A stretch of 64,000 nucleotides of DNA from Pipra filicauda (lineage: Eukaryota > Chordata > Aves > Passeriformes > Pipridae). Shown here piece after piece: positions 51,401 to 63,700 of the stretch; within the stretch, counting starts at the first letter, position 1; each line of letters starts with the position of its first letter. The position numbers and the translations under genes are program-made. The notes beneath the pieces are model-generated. The model did no database searches, had not been told where the DNA came from, and saw only the letters and a list, made by a program, of their open reading frames with translations. The stretch is taken from contig NW_024105087.1 of the NCBI RefSeq assembly GCF_003945595.2, positions 2,361,001 to 2,425,000 on the forward strand. Direction: 5' to 3'.

Positions 51401-54400
51401 AACAGGGAAAGCTGACTGCACTATTAATTAGAGGAAAATTGAAACGTAAAGTGCTATGAAGTACAGAGCACTAAAAACCTAGAATAAATATACATATTTC
51501 CACATTCCAGTAGTATTAAAAGTATTACCGGTAGATTAGAAAAATTACAAAAATATGTTTTCAGTATCACAGCGACCCTTTTAGGCCTGAGGTGCTGGGA
51601 AAAGAAGTGTATTTGAAGATAGCATAATGTTACCAGTCAGTACGAGAAAGGTCATTTTTCTAAAGAACTCTCTGAAATTTAGCCAGGTTGATTGAACAGC
51701 ACAGTGTGGGTCACGAGGTTCAAGAATAAGACTACATGAGTGGTCACAGAGTGGGAACTATTACTCTAACCACAGACAAAATGGAAAACTGAGGCTGCCC
51801 TAGAAATTACAAGTCCTTAGTTACGGATGTTTCTGATGGGAAGCATCTATAGCACCAGAGACTGGATCCTATCCTAATATTGACATGGGAAATACAGTGT
51901 CCATTTGAAATGAAGCAAGAGTCCAGCTGTAAATATTACAGATGACCCCTCTACTCAGATGAACACAATAGGACACTTTGGGTCCAAATCCTTCCTCACT
52001 TATATCAGGAACATCAATCTGAATTTGAATACTGTGGCTGAGGCTTCTGTCTTTTAAAAGGTTTTCTGATTTGGTTTGGACAGGCATCCAAATCCCAAAC
52101 GATCTGAACCTCTGGGATACGCCCAATTAAGCTGGAAATATTTATAGCAGGACTTCCTGAAAAATCTTGGTGCTTTCTGATTCTTAGTAGGTCAAGGAAA
52201 CACAGGACTGAGTATTCTAATATTTCCATCCCACTGACAACAGCAAATTCATTGGTCCAAATAAAAGACAAAAAAAATGGAAGATTCTGTCTGTATGGTT
52301 TCAAATCTCAGCAAAAGTTTCTGCTGGCTTTTGCTTTGAGTACTTGAGTAAAAACTTAACTTATTATTTTATCCCAACAGACTTGTACACTATGTTAACA
52401 GTCAGTCAGCGTTGGAGCGCTTCCCTCTGAATTCACATGTGCATGTAAATAATTCCAATAATTTCCCTGGACACAAATTCAAACTAATGATTTGTTTCTA
52501 GCTATAATGTTTGTGCACATTCCTTCCCCAACATGCTGTTTCAGTGATATAAGATTTTTTTTTTTAATCTTCTTGCAAACTGATAATGAAAATAAATTCC
52601 CAGGTTAAAGAAAAAAAAAAAAGAACAAAAAAAAAAAAGTCCCAAATTTTTCCATCAGGATTTCCATCTAAAACAGTCCTCTCTACCTGAAAAAGTATAA
52701 ACATGCATCTATCCAGCTGACCCAAAATCTATTCAACGTTCAGTGCATCATTTGTTCCTGACAGGGCTGTTCTACAAAGAAAGAAAGTTATTTTGTCCAA
52801 CCATTCACAGTCCTGGCTCCTCAGATTTCAGTGTCCCCCACACTGCCAGAGGTCAAAGCCTGAACTTACTGGCAAAACTTTTAAAAGATAATTTACTCTC
52901 TGCTTGCATTTAGATGTTCAACCAAACTGCTGGCCACAGCTCCTAAGAGTATTTGCAATCTGTATATAGCTGATGTGTGACAAAACATCCTCTTTTATGC
53001 TGCTCTTTTACATTTGCTAAAATTTTTCTCATTTACTGGATGAAGCTTAAAGAGAAGAATTCATTCACTTTAGGACATAGTTTCATATAAAAGCAGAGAG
53101 ATTTATTAAAATGCTGGTACTCTAGATAGGAAAACTGAGCTTAAATGTTAGCTTTGAGATTGACAGTCCAAAATGACAACACTTGCAAATGGATTACTTA
53201 TGCCCCTTTGTGCTCTAGCTCCACTGGAATAAAATATGGTCAGGAGGGCTATTTTCATGATATACTGCATTCATAATCAATTTTTATATAATCTGTTCTT
53301 CCATTCAGAAAAATAGAACCTTTCAGAAAAGGTAAAACACCTTTGTTTAATGAAAAATATATAATAACTAGGTTGGCAAATGTTGTATGTGAAATTTCAA
53401 CTGAATCCATAAATTATTTTAAATGCTCAATAAAAATGTTCAATCAAAAGCTCATTTTAAGATACATTGTTAATGAACTGTATGAAATGATGCTTAATCA
53501 AAACCCGACACCTTACAGGGGAGAGAGATTCCACAGGACCTCAGGAGCACTATTGTTCTGAACAAAAGATAACAATAGAACAGGGTAATTAATAGTCTGC
53601 ACTCCCGTGGCATTCTCCAGGGAATTCCAATTTCTAAACGAGCTCCATTGTTTTTCAAGAAAGCAGAAATTATACTGTATGATACTGTTAATGCCTTGAA
53701 TTTGATCAGACATTAAGACATCATCTGTCAGGAAGGATTTGGTTGCTCCAGAGTATTGATCATTCTCCTGTTTAAAGTTATTGTGTGAAAAGGAGAAGAG
53801 ATTTTTCTTGTAAAAGGTCATTTTGCAAAAGCATTGCAATGTCCTTATCTTGTCTGTCTGTAATTTTTAAATTACATAAAACAAGTTAAAGAAAACATCT
53901 AAGAAGAGCTCTTCATCACAGCGGTATTAGTAAGTGTGGATATATTGATATGCACAACAGATTTTCATATTTGGTTCCCTTTCAACTGGCACCCTATAAT
54001 GAGTATGTCATATTCATCATATATAAATTTCTAAATTTTCCTAGCCAAAGATAGAAAACACTACTCTTCCCAGCAGAGCAGAAGAGGGGGGTAAAGTACT
54101 ACAAGGACAGCGTACTGAAATACTCAAGTCATCCTAATTACTGGCAGCATTACTGTTGTAAATAGTTTCAAATTCAGTTCTGTGCATATTTTTTCTCCTT
54201 TTAAATCTTCATTCCTTGGAACAACTTGGAAACATTAATTTTCTACAAATGCAATTTTTCAAAACAGTCATAAGCTGCTATTATTATTAATCATGATATT
54301 CATGTTAGTACAAAACTGGATTTATTGAAGAGCAGAGGAAGATGTAGCCCCCTCCCCTTCTTTTCATTACAGCCTCCCGCTCTGAGATATGTTCCTGCTT

Positions 54401-55222
54401 GCTCAGCCTGGAACGCTTAGCACTAGAAAAAACACAAACATACTATCAACCAACAGTGCCTGAGAAATATTAATGCCTTGAAAGTTATGGTTCCTAACAG
54501 GAATGTCAAGTTTTTATACTGGACTTGTGCTCCCCTGAGACCACCAGCAGGTGATCAAGTTCCAGGGAGAAGATGGAGTGTGAATTTGTAGCACACTGGC
54601 AATGCCATGGCTGCTCTTCACATGTGCACTTGTTCCTCCTTCGCCTGGGGACCCAGCACATCCACAGTCACTGACAAGAGACCAACCAACACACCACAAA
54701 TTGCTGCTTCTTCATCCCTGGCAATATATCCGCATCCTTAGGCGCTTTTATGAAGTTGTCCCACTCTCATGTAAGTGGAGCAACTGCATTTGATGGGGTG
54801 GGAAGTGAGAAAGTCACCTTCTTCTGGTGACTTCCAAGTCTGCCACAGTGTTAAGAAAACACATATAAGAAAAAAGGACTTATACTAAAGACAGTTAGAT
54901 GTGAAATGTTCCTTCCATGAGAAGACCCATTTAATGCATTTTCTGCTGGACTGCAGACAGTTCTACTGAAATGAGCAAAACAGGCTGAGCAGGGAGGCTG
55001 TGAAGGGTATTGTATGGTTGCACAGGACAGTTGTGTGCCTTGGTGTATATGTCTCGGTGCAGAGACATAGTTCAGATTATTAAGGTTAGAAACGTGCATT
55101 TGGATGTTGATTTTTCTGATGGAGGCATTTCTATGTCAGCGGTACATAACATGTAGCACATTAGTAGTAGTGGCCTTATTTTTGTTGTTTTCAGCAGTAG
55201 GAGTAGCACTTTGGTCCCCTTT
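45449..55222. other. Unique noncoding DNA, no gene recognised
   Basis: About 10 kb without a recognised exon or transposon. GC-richer patches occur at about 47.3-48.3 kb and 49.9-50.4 kb. The second carries the window's longest frame (49941-50441 minus, 166 codons), which is overlapped by an 89-codon minus frame and has no known motif. A-rich sequence lies at 52609-52638. I cannot name any element here. Confidence 0.5.
49693..49726. repeat. TA dinucleotide microsatellite
   Basis: TATATATA (49693-49700), an interruption TGAGCATG, then nine TA repeats (49709-49726). Such tracts often vary in length between individuals. Confidence 0.88.
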
Positions 55223-55430
55223 AAGAAGAGCCCATTGTCAGGCTGACACAGACTGAGGAGCTGCTTCTTCCACCCGCTGCAGACACAGCCTGGGTCCGGC
55301 CCAAAACTCAGTCCCTGCAGGGAAAGGGGCTGGCTGGCTCCTCAGCTGCTGTAATGTGCACGTCAGCAGCTCTTCACTGCCAGAAGGGTTGTTCCTTCTG
55401 GCCTTCAGGGTCTTTATTCCTCAGTCAAGT
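55223..55430. other. GC-richer patch with two small hairpins
   Basis: The patch is clearly richer in G+C than its surroundings. It contains two perfect 8-bp stems 8 bases apart: AGCTGCTG/CAGCAGCT (55344-55351 and 55364-55371, 12-base loop) and CCAGAAGG/CCTTCTGG (55380-55387 and 55394-55401, 6-base loop). No RNA family is recognised. A 71-codon frame overlaps it without any motif. Confidence 0.5.
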
Positions 55431-57057
55431 GCAGGCAAATGAAGTAAAACTATGTGGAAATTCAGGAAAAGCAGATTTAGTCACGGAATCACTGTGTTCA
55501 TCAATCTTTGTGTGTTTTCTGAAAAAAACCCACAATGCTTTTTTCTTTACTTTTGCTCCTTATAAATGAATATATGTACACGGAGAACTGTGAAGAGATT
55601 AGATATGCAGCCAAGATAATGTGCAAAAAAACCCCGGAATGTGGCAAGGTATATCTCTCATATCTCAAAGTTGTCCTTTAACAAGACCACTTTTTTGCTC
55701 TATCCAACTATCAGTTCCAACCCTTTTCCTCAAATTTCTATACAGTAAATATGGTCCTATTGTTATCTTTATTCCTTAAATATCTAATACAATGACTCTT
55801 TATATTTTTCAGGCAATGTTCTTCCCAACTAATAATTTAAATAGGTTTTTTTTTGTTCTTTTCACTAATGAATGGCACCATAGTTTTTCTTATTTTTAAT
55901 TTCAGATATGATGATCCTTCCTCTTCCATTTTTAAACCTTTACTTATGATTTCTTTTTCATACCTTGCAGCATCTTATAAAATATAAAATAAAAAAATGT
56001 AATGAAACATTCAGAGGTTTCTTCTCCTTGTGGGTTTTAGAAGATGCAACATTGTGCTGAACCTCCAGCCCGCATTTTATTACTTCCAAGAAGGTGCAAA
56101 GAATAACAATAAACACCTGCCTGCACTTGCAAGCTGACAAACAGAACGTGCTCAAAGGTTCTCTCACCTCAATTTTGAGTCTCAACTGGATGTGTCAAAG
56201 GCAGGGATCAGGACATCATGGTATATTGTCATTCTTTTTTGCATATGGACGTTCCCCAATCATTAATTTAAATATACAGTGTTCATACAGTCTTGACTTA
56301 TTATTGAAGTGAACAAAAAGCTCTTGAGATCTTGCATTCTAACCAGAATGATTTGCTGCTACCACTACAGCCCCAACTAGCAGTACTTACTTTTGATTTT
56401 GTTTGGTTTTTTTTTTCTTTTGAGGAAAAACGTATGGTTTAGTGCCTGTGGTTGTCTGGGCCTCTGTGGTGATTTCACAGCATATTTTCCCACCTGTCTT
56501 GTTCCACTCCCTTTTTCCTGCCCATCAAGATATTCATTACAACATTCTTTCTCTTAGTCATATGCATTTCTTCTAGGTTACATGAGCTACTCACGTCAAC
56601 CAGGAAACTAAGTAAGATAACATCAGAAATCTCTGGTTCTAAGCAGTTCTATCCCTCTTCTGTGATTGTTTGGGATGGCTGTTTAGGACTAGCTGCTGCT
56701 TAAAAGTATACCTGCACAGACAAAACAAAACCTGACAGCACACCTCTATACGATGCTGGAAGTACCACCAGGGCACCACTCTCCACTGAAGAGATGGGTC
56801 TGAAAATGAAGGACTCTGAGAATCAATTCTGGGTGTACAGCATTTCTGTGGGAAATGAAGAGTTTCTGGATGTTTGAAGAGTGATGTTCTAGTAGACTCC
56901 TGGATTCAAAAGTAAAAAGGGCAAATGGTACTTGTTAGTCTTTGTTGAGGTATAGAAAGACATTTAGGTGCATGTATTAGCTGAAGAGAAAAAACAGCTG
57001 GTGACATACTATTAGTAGGCTTTTTAATGATGGTGTGCTATTAATAGGCCTACTATA
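55431..57057. other. Unique AT-rich noncoding DNA, no gene recognised
   Basis: Nothing recognised apart from short T runs. Just upstream of the next CR1, CTATTAGTAGGC (57009-57020) recurs with one change as CTATTAATAGGC (57038-57049). Confidence 0.55.
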
Positions 57058-57135
57058 GACCATGGCAGGGGGTTTGGAAGGAAATTGTCTCTAAGATCCC
57101 TTCCAACCCAAGTCATCCGGTGATTCTGTGGTTGT
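57058..57135 (+). mobile_element. CR1 LINE 3'-tail fragment, sense orientation
   Basis: CCATGGCAGGGGGTTTGGAA, then AAGATCCCTTCCAACCCAAG and CATCCGGTGATTCTGTGGTT. This is the last about 75 bases of a CR1, with a degraded octamer tail. The internal ATGATCTTTAAGG segment is altered to AATTGTCTCTAAG. It is noncoding and immobile. Confidence 0.9.
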
Positions 57136-60100
57136 ACATTCTTGTCACCCCACACGTGTTTGAAAACAAAAGTTTCTATAAGAGTGTAAGATTTGAATGC
57201 GCCTCAGAAATACTTTGGGATATAATTAATGTTTCAAGGTCAGGTTTGGGCTTTTACTGGTAAATATTGGTCACAGGAGAAAAGTCCCTTGAAAGTTCAT
57301 GAGTCGATCATGAACTACACTGCATTCAAAATAAATCAAGGTTCAAATGCAATAGATTTAAACATGTCACTGTTAAAACACACAAAATTCCACTGAAATC
57401 CAAGCCTAAACAGAAGACAACGTATTTCTGCAGATTAAAAAAAAAATCTATGCCAAAAGTGAGCTGACTGAACATGTATACAAAGAGAAGAAGAAGTGCA
57501 TGAAAATACAAAAAACAGATGAATGTCTAAAAAAAGACTGGGAAATTGGAAATGTGTGGATCTGAGAGTTAATACAGTGGACTGAAGGTCACAGAACAGA
57601 AGGAATGACACAGTGGACACACAGTGGTGCATGAATAGAAATAATAGAAGGTTCAACTGTAATAGCACAGCATAGTCACAAAGGTTATGAGCATGGAGAA
57701 ATGACACCAGGGTAAATATTAGTTGATATTTAGTGCACGTGATGTTTTAATATCCATAAAGATATTTGAACAGGTAAAATTATTCAAGCTAGCCACAGTC
57801 ATTGTCTAAAAACCAGCCTCATTTTGCAGATTAGTCATGAATGTGCAAAATGTGTGCACGTATTAAAGCAGATAAAATATTTACAATTCTAAATTGCAGA
57901 TACAATGTTCCACTACTGCCTGCTTTCAAACCATGTCTGAATCTTAAATTGATCATGTAGATATTAAGACTGGGAACTATCTGACTTCCAGTGCTACCAG
58001 CATTAAGCCAGAAGATGTAATGGAAGGATACAGAGGTTCATTTCATAAAGCCCAGCAGTTTCCTGGGGAATAGAAGATTAAAGTGAATCCTCCACTATGA
58101 CCACCATGAAATATCCCTCTTGCACTTAAACAGATTGGCTAGCAAGACTCTTTGAGACTAAAAAACGTACAAAAGGTCCATGCCAAAACCATAAAAAGGC
58201 ATTCATGGGAGAGCTGTAACTGCTTCTAAGTCCATGATCAAGAATATGTCTAAATGACTGCATCTGATTGTAGATACATCTATATATGCAATTTAGGCTA
58301 TACCAAATATACTATACTAAATGATGAATGTAAATACAGCTGTAGTTTATTGTTCCATGTATTACAACCTCTTAAATCTTATTGCTTGTCTGCTTTGAGT
58401 CTATAAATTTCCTTTGTCTGCAATGCACTTTCCACAGGACACCACATCACAAGATATTCAATACCACCCCTTTCCTTCCACTCCCACCTTGGTAGCACAC
58501 CTTCCCTCAACACCCTCATTTTCCCCAAGAGCCTACATACATGCAGATATCGTTTTCCTTTATGATAATTTAACCAGGCTGAGCTCTTCAAAGCTCTTGC
58601 ATTTTCTACAAGCCCAAATTTTGCCATACAATGTAACAGTTGTTGCCATCGCTAAATGAAAATCCTGCAGCAGGATTCTACCCTTATGTAAGTGAAACCA
58701 GAAATCACAAATACAAGATTACTCTGTGATAAAAGCATTTATGTAAGGACTTGGGAGCAAGTGGGTCCAAGAGAACCAGTCAGTAACTGATACACAAAAA
58801 TCTCTAATTTTTAGGAAAACATGATGCGTACCAAACAGATACTCCCAGACATTTCAGCTGCACTTCCATCAGCGAAGTTATGCCTGAGTTTCGACTAACA
58901 CCTCATGAAATTTGACAAGGCAAAGTCCAGTCTCCAGAGAATAATATTGTGACTATGGAAATACAGCAATGGAGAGAAATGCAGATTCAGGGATGGATAT
59001 GCCAGCTGCTGGCACCTGAAACAGACTGTGGTCAAGTATAATCATACAGAGAAGTCACTTGATGTAGGTGAAGAATGCAATATAATTGAGGGTTTCATCC
59101 AAGCCAGACCATCAGTTATGTTCAATTCTAGATATTTTGAGTGCTAATCAAAATAAATTCTCTCAACATTGTATTTCCAAACAGGAATTCTTCCTCAAAT
59201 CTATGCTAGTTCCAAACAAAACAGTGATAGACAACAAATTGAACTATATATGCGAAAAACTGTTTAGTCCATGATCAATGAAAGGTCATGTAGTCATTTA
59301 TATTGTATGTAAAATAAGAAAGTAGTCCCAAAATGTACTCTTCTTACAAATACATTAATATCTTTGCCTGTCTGTATATATTACCTGAAAATACCAACAT
59401 TAAATTACCTACTGTGAATTTTCTTTGGACTGGGAATAGAAGAATACTTTACAAACTTAAATTAGTAGCTTATTGTAATCCATGTACTTCAGATTACCTT
59501 TCATGAATCTTTATCTTCAGATTAGATAAGATTTGCCTCAGTCTAAATTTTTCTATTGCAGTCCACAGAGAAACTAAAAGATATGGGAAATATCTGCTGC
59601 CATTTAGTGTTGCTTGTACTCTAAAACCACCTTAAGGCTTGAATATATGAATATTTGCTCTGAAGTCGACATTAAATGTTCCTACTGAAAGGCAAAATGT
59701 AGTGCACTGGAATATTAGCAGAGCACTGTCTAAAATCTACCTTATTTCTAAATTCAAAGGGATTTGCTCTGTCAGGCAGGCACTGAGCTCCTGAAGCAAT
59801 GATAATTTGGACCCACCACAGCAGTGGGGAGAACAGTGGCTGTAGGTACGTAGGGGTACAGTATTTGGGGGAATCACTAGATGGTGGTATGGCTGACACC
59901 CCTATACCACCATCAGTTCTGCTTAGCCAAATGCCAGGTGAAAATCTTCATTCCCTGATGTGGGACCCCTCCTTTCAGAAGCAGTGTATATTATTAATAA
60001 AACCTTCCCATCCTTTTCTGACTATAAATTATTTCTTATCTATAGTTAATATCCCAGGCTAGATCTAAATTTTAAAATCTAAGTCTAGACTCCCTGGCCT

Positions 60101-60184
60101 TTCTTCTGGAGCTCCAGCAGAAGGGGAGGTGCGGACTGCTCCCCTTCCAGGCTTTGCATCCTTGGAGATACCAAATTCCCCTAA
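57136..60184. other. Unique noncoding DNA upstream of the LTR insertion
   Basis: No gene recognised. A perfect hairpin at 59880-59914 is listed separately. The last about 400 bases before the LTR are somewhat richer in G+C. Confidence 0.55.
59880..59914. repeat. Perfect 11-bp inverted repeat (hairpin)
   Basis: GATGGTGGTAT (59880-59890) and ATACCACCATC (59904-59914) are exact reverse complements separated by 13 bases. One wobble and one further pair could extend the stem inward. If transcribed this would fold readily. The stem is shorter than a typical microRNA precursor, so I do not call it one. Confidence 0.75.
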
Positions 60185-60315
60185 GACTCTGTCATGGTTT
60201 AACCTCAGCTGGCGAATAAGCCCCATGCAGCAGATCTCTCACTCCCCATTGGTGAGATGGGGGAGAGCACAGGAAGAGTGAAAGTCAGAAAACTTGTGGA
60301 TCGAGATAAAGACAG

Positions 60316-60321
60316 TTTAAT
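60316..60321 (-). terminator. LTR polyadenylation signal
   Basis: ATTAAA on the minus strand, about 170 bases downstream of the LTR TATA box, is the likely poly(A) signal of the element. ATTAAA is the commonest variant of AATAAA. Confidence 0.5.
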
Positions 60322-60489
60322 AGGTAAAGCAAAAGCTGCACAACCAAGCAAAGCAAAACAAGGAAATCATTCACCACTTCCCATCTCCAGGAAAGCAGCA
60401 TGCATCACACATAATGGTTACTGGGGGAGACAAACGTCATCGCTTCAAACGTCCCTCCCCCCACACCTCTTCCTTCTTTTTCTCCCAAC

Positions 60490-60495
60490 TTTATA
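60490..60495 (-). promoter_or_regulatory. LTR TATA box
   Basis: TATAAA on the minus strand within CAGCATATAAAGTTGGG, in the U3 part of the solo LTR. It could start transcription leftwards through unique DNA if the LTR is still active. Confidence 0.65.
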
Positions 60496-60738
60496 TGCTG
60501 AGCATGACTCCATATGGTCTGGAATATACCTTTGATCAGTTGGGGTCAGCTGTTCTGGCTCTGGCGGGGTGGTGTGAGACGAAGAAAAGGCCTTGAGACT
60601 CCATGTAAACCCTGCTCAGCAGTAATAAAAACATCTCTGTATCGTCACCGCTGTTACCAGCACAAATCCAAAACATAGCCCGGTACCAGCTACTGTGAAG
60701 AAAATTTATTTTCTCCCTGCCAAAACCAGCACAGACTC

Positions 60739-63700
60739 TAATCTGAAAGGTCTTCTCATTTCCAACCATTTTTGAGTCCAGACAGATGTGGTCCAGAAAA
60801 CAGTGATGGACATAGTTGGGCATGTGGGAGCTGCTTGTCTGCTCCAGACAAGGCAACACAGGTTATCAAATGCCAGCAGTTTAAACCTGGAGCAATGACA
60901 GAGAAGGAGGTAATATCTTTGGTCAGGGAGGTGATGGAGAGCTGCAGTGACATGGGAATCTCCAGCACAAGCTCAGGAGATGGTGCCCAGCTGCTGGCCC
61001 AGAGGCATGGGGGCCTGAGAAGCTCCTTGCTGGGGTTTCTACATGGGTGTGGTGCACATCCCCTGACTTGGACAAGCTTCACCTTATGCACAGTTCCTGC
61101 TATTGCAGCAACAAGTTACAGACGTCTGCCCATGCCCTGCATTTCGCTGTGGGGATTCACTCCTTTATTGTTCAACTGCACCAAAAACTTTCTTTGTTTG
61201 AAGCTGGTTGTGTCTTTGTTGTTTCTGTTGATCTGGACAGGTACAGAGAATTAAAAGAGTGGAATGTAATGTATTGATTTTTAAAAACATATTTATGATG
61301 TCTCTCAGTATACTTCAATAAAAGGTTCTACATCAGAAGACCACACTTTGCTTTTCATTCCTTTCACAGGTCTGAGAACTTGCTGCACTCCTTGCAATGA
61401 AGGCAGCGATCAGTCTTCCTGCTTTTGCTACTGCATTTCCAAAGTAATTGGTTGGTTTTAACCCTTGATCAAGAGGTCGAGTATGAAATATGCTATGAGG
61501 AAACAATATTTCTGGCAACGTATTTATAAATATGCTAAATGCATCTTTAGAATGTTTTTTTTTCCAATTCTTTACCATTGTTTCAAATGCTGTCTCCTTG
61601 ATTGTTACCACAGAAATGCACGTTTACCTTGAATATCTCATTATGAACTTTCGCACAAAGACCTTCAAGAGTTTAAAAGGGAAAAAAAAATCTGTTATTC
61701 AAAATAATCTCATCTCAGTAGACAGTTTTCCTGTAGCCAGTCTGGGTGCAGTGTGAGTGTTTTGCAGGTGCATTCTTGCTGACCTTGGATGTAGCAAATA
61801 GGTGTAAATGACATTCAGGCCCCTCTGCTGCTGTCATTATGGGTTCTTTGTTATACTGCAGGAGTCACATTAGCATTACACTGAGAGTACAGTGTTGCAG
61901 GTGAAAGAGAAAACTGAACCTCATGGATATTACAGTATAACAGCTTTGGCTCAGACTCCTGAGGCATTGAGCCAAGCGATAACAAAATGTAAGTTAAATT
62001 AAATACAAAAAACCCTCCTACATTAGCATTAAGGATTTGACTTACACTCCTAAGGAAAAATGTTCTAAGTTAGTTCTGCTTCTGTCTGAGTTTGGAATTA
62101 AAGCAATACAGACATTTTAAATTTAAAAAAAATGGACAATTGCTTTGCTTGGTTTTGTGTTATGTTTGGTTTTAGTTCTGCATTGGATAGTTTATAAACA
62201 GCATGTACTAGGGTTTGGGTTTAAATCTTTATATGTTTGACCAGAATAATGTTTTTTCAGACAGGAAAAATTAAGGGTCCAATCTGCTATTGTTGTAATT
62301 GAATTTAGAAGACTGAAGCAGGTGATGATAACTCAGGAATATACATGAAAAAAAAAAAAAAGAAATTGCCAAAAGCATGAAAAGAGTACATGATAAAATA
62401 CGGCTTCCAAAATAACTTCTTCACAGAGTTGTTCAGCTTGTGTTAATTTCCAGAACTGCATGCATCCATTGTAGGTTCACAGTTTTTGCAGTAAGAAATA
62501 CGATTTTCTAATTGATAGAGTCTTGCTTAACTATACAATTAATTAGTAAACTTTAAAAAATCATCTTATGTTTTAAAAACCAGAGAACTCAAATTGTTAA
62601 GCATATACAAATTCCCCTAAAAAAAATTGAGGGTCTTAAATGAGCAAACAACACAGTCTCAGGCTTGTTGCAAAAATGAACTGTATATTTGATCTGCCAT
62701 TCTTTTTTAACCATAGTTGCATATATATAGCACAAGTAATCTAGATAGTAACATTTGACTTGGAATATAAAAAAAGAGGCTAATAAGAAGTTCCTCCTCT
62801 CCTTCAAAAGACAGAACAAAGAAAATACCAAAAGCTACATTGTATTCCATTCTGGTGACAGGGAAGGAGCAGGACTTTAAGTCATTCTTCATCCACAGGC
62901 ATGGAAAAAATAAAACAGGATGTGGTCAAATTATAATTCTAAACCTGATTTTTCAAAAAAATATTCTTTTTTGAATAGTTCCTTTTTTTATTAATTACCA
63001 GATCTTGTGAACCATTGTATGTCAGAGAAACAAGTCAGACAAGATGTTTGCTTATAATTAAAGTGATGAAGAAACATTGAAATAACATCCCAGTTCAATA
63101 AAACTTAATAAAAATGAAACTAGAATACATGTCCTGACAACAAATAATGTAAGTATGCTTGAAATATATAAGGCAGGAGTCAAAAGGGACATTGAAAAAC
63201 CTGCAGCCTGCTGATAGTCTGAATGGTCCTGAACATAGTGAAATGTTTACCTATCAACCTCTCTTATGGAAATTTATGTATATGAAACCTATGGGAAATG
63301 ATCTTAGCTTAAATTGAAATTGTTATATCCATGGGGAGACAAAAGTGCCCACGGGGTTTTCTTTGTTTATTTCTTGTTAATTGAATTTGAAGTAGAAATG
63401 AAAAAGACTAGTATTTATTAAAATATATATATATAAATTAGCATGAAGACAGATAAATTTCAAAACAAAATCAATTTCTTATTGATATTGAATAACAAGA
63501 TCACAACATTTTATATCTTCAAAACTGAAATATGAAAAGGAAAATTTCTGTCTCAATATTTTTACTGTTTAATTTGCTTTTACTCACTGTCACAAACTCT
63601 CAAAGGTGACAGAAAAAAATAGTCCTTTCTAACCAACAATTCTTTCTTCAATTGATCTTGACTCTCTTTTTTTTTTTTTTTTCTTAATTGGGACAGACCA

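Larger units (their letters stand above)
60190..60733 (-). mobile_element. Solo LTR of an avian endogenous retrovirus (ERVL-like)
   Basis: This is a single 544-bp long terminal repeat with no internal viral genes, left by recombination between the two LTRs of a former provirus. On its sense (minus) strand it begins TGTGCTGGTTTTGGCAGGG and ends with GGTTAAACCATGACA, giving the canonical TG...CA ends. I recognise this sequence type from bird genomes, where near-identical LTRs are common. A TATAAA promoter box is at 60490-60495 and an ATTAAA polyadenylation signal at 60316-60321, both on the minus strand. They are about 170 bases apart, a sensible U3-R-U5 layout. Frames crossing it (60257-60535, 60414-60596, 60536-60859) are not genes. 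The precise family name is uncertain. Confidence 0.92.
60185..60738 (-). mobile_element. Insertion bounded by 5-bp target-site duplications
   Basis: GACTC occurs at 60185-60189 immediately left of the LTR and again at 60734-60738 immediately right of it. Five-base duplications are characteristic of ERVL-class (and some other) retroviral integrations. The exact match means both ends of the insertion are intact and that it has not been rearranged since. Confidence 0.9.

Noticed and set aside
59800..60060. Possible second LTR with an AATAAA near 59997
   Set aside because: No TG...CA boundaries, no target-site duplication and no resemblance to an LTR family that I can state.
60257..60535. 92-codon plus-strand frame
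   Set aside because: It lies wholly within the antisense of the solo LTR, which is noncoding.
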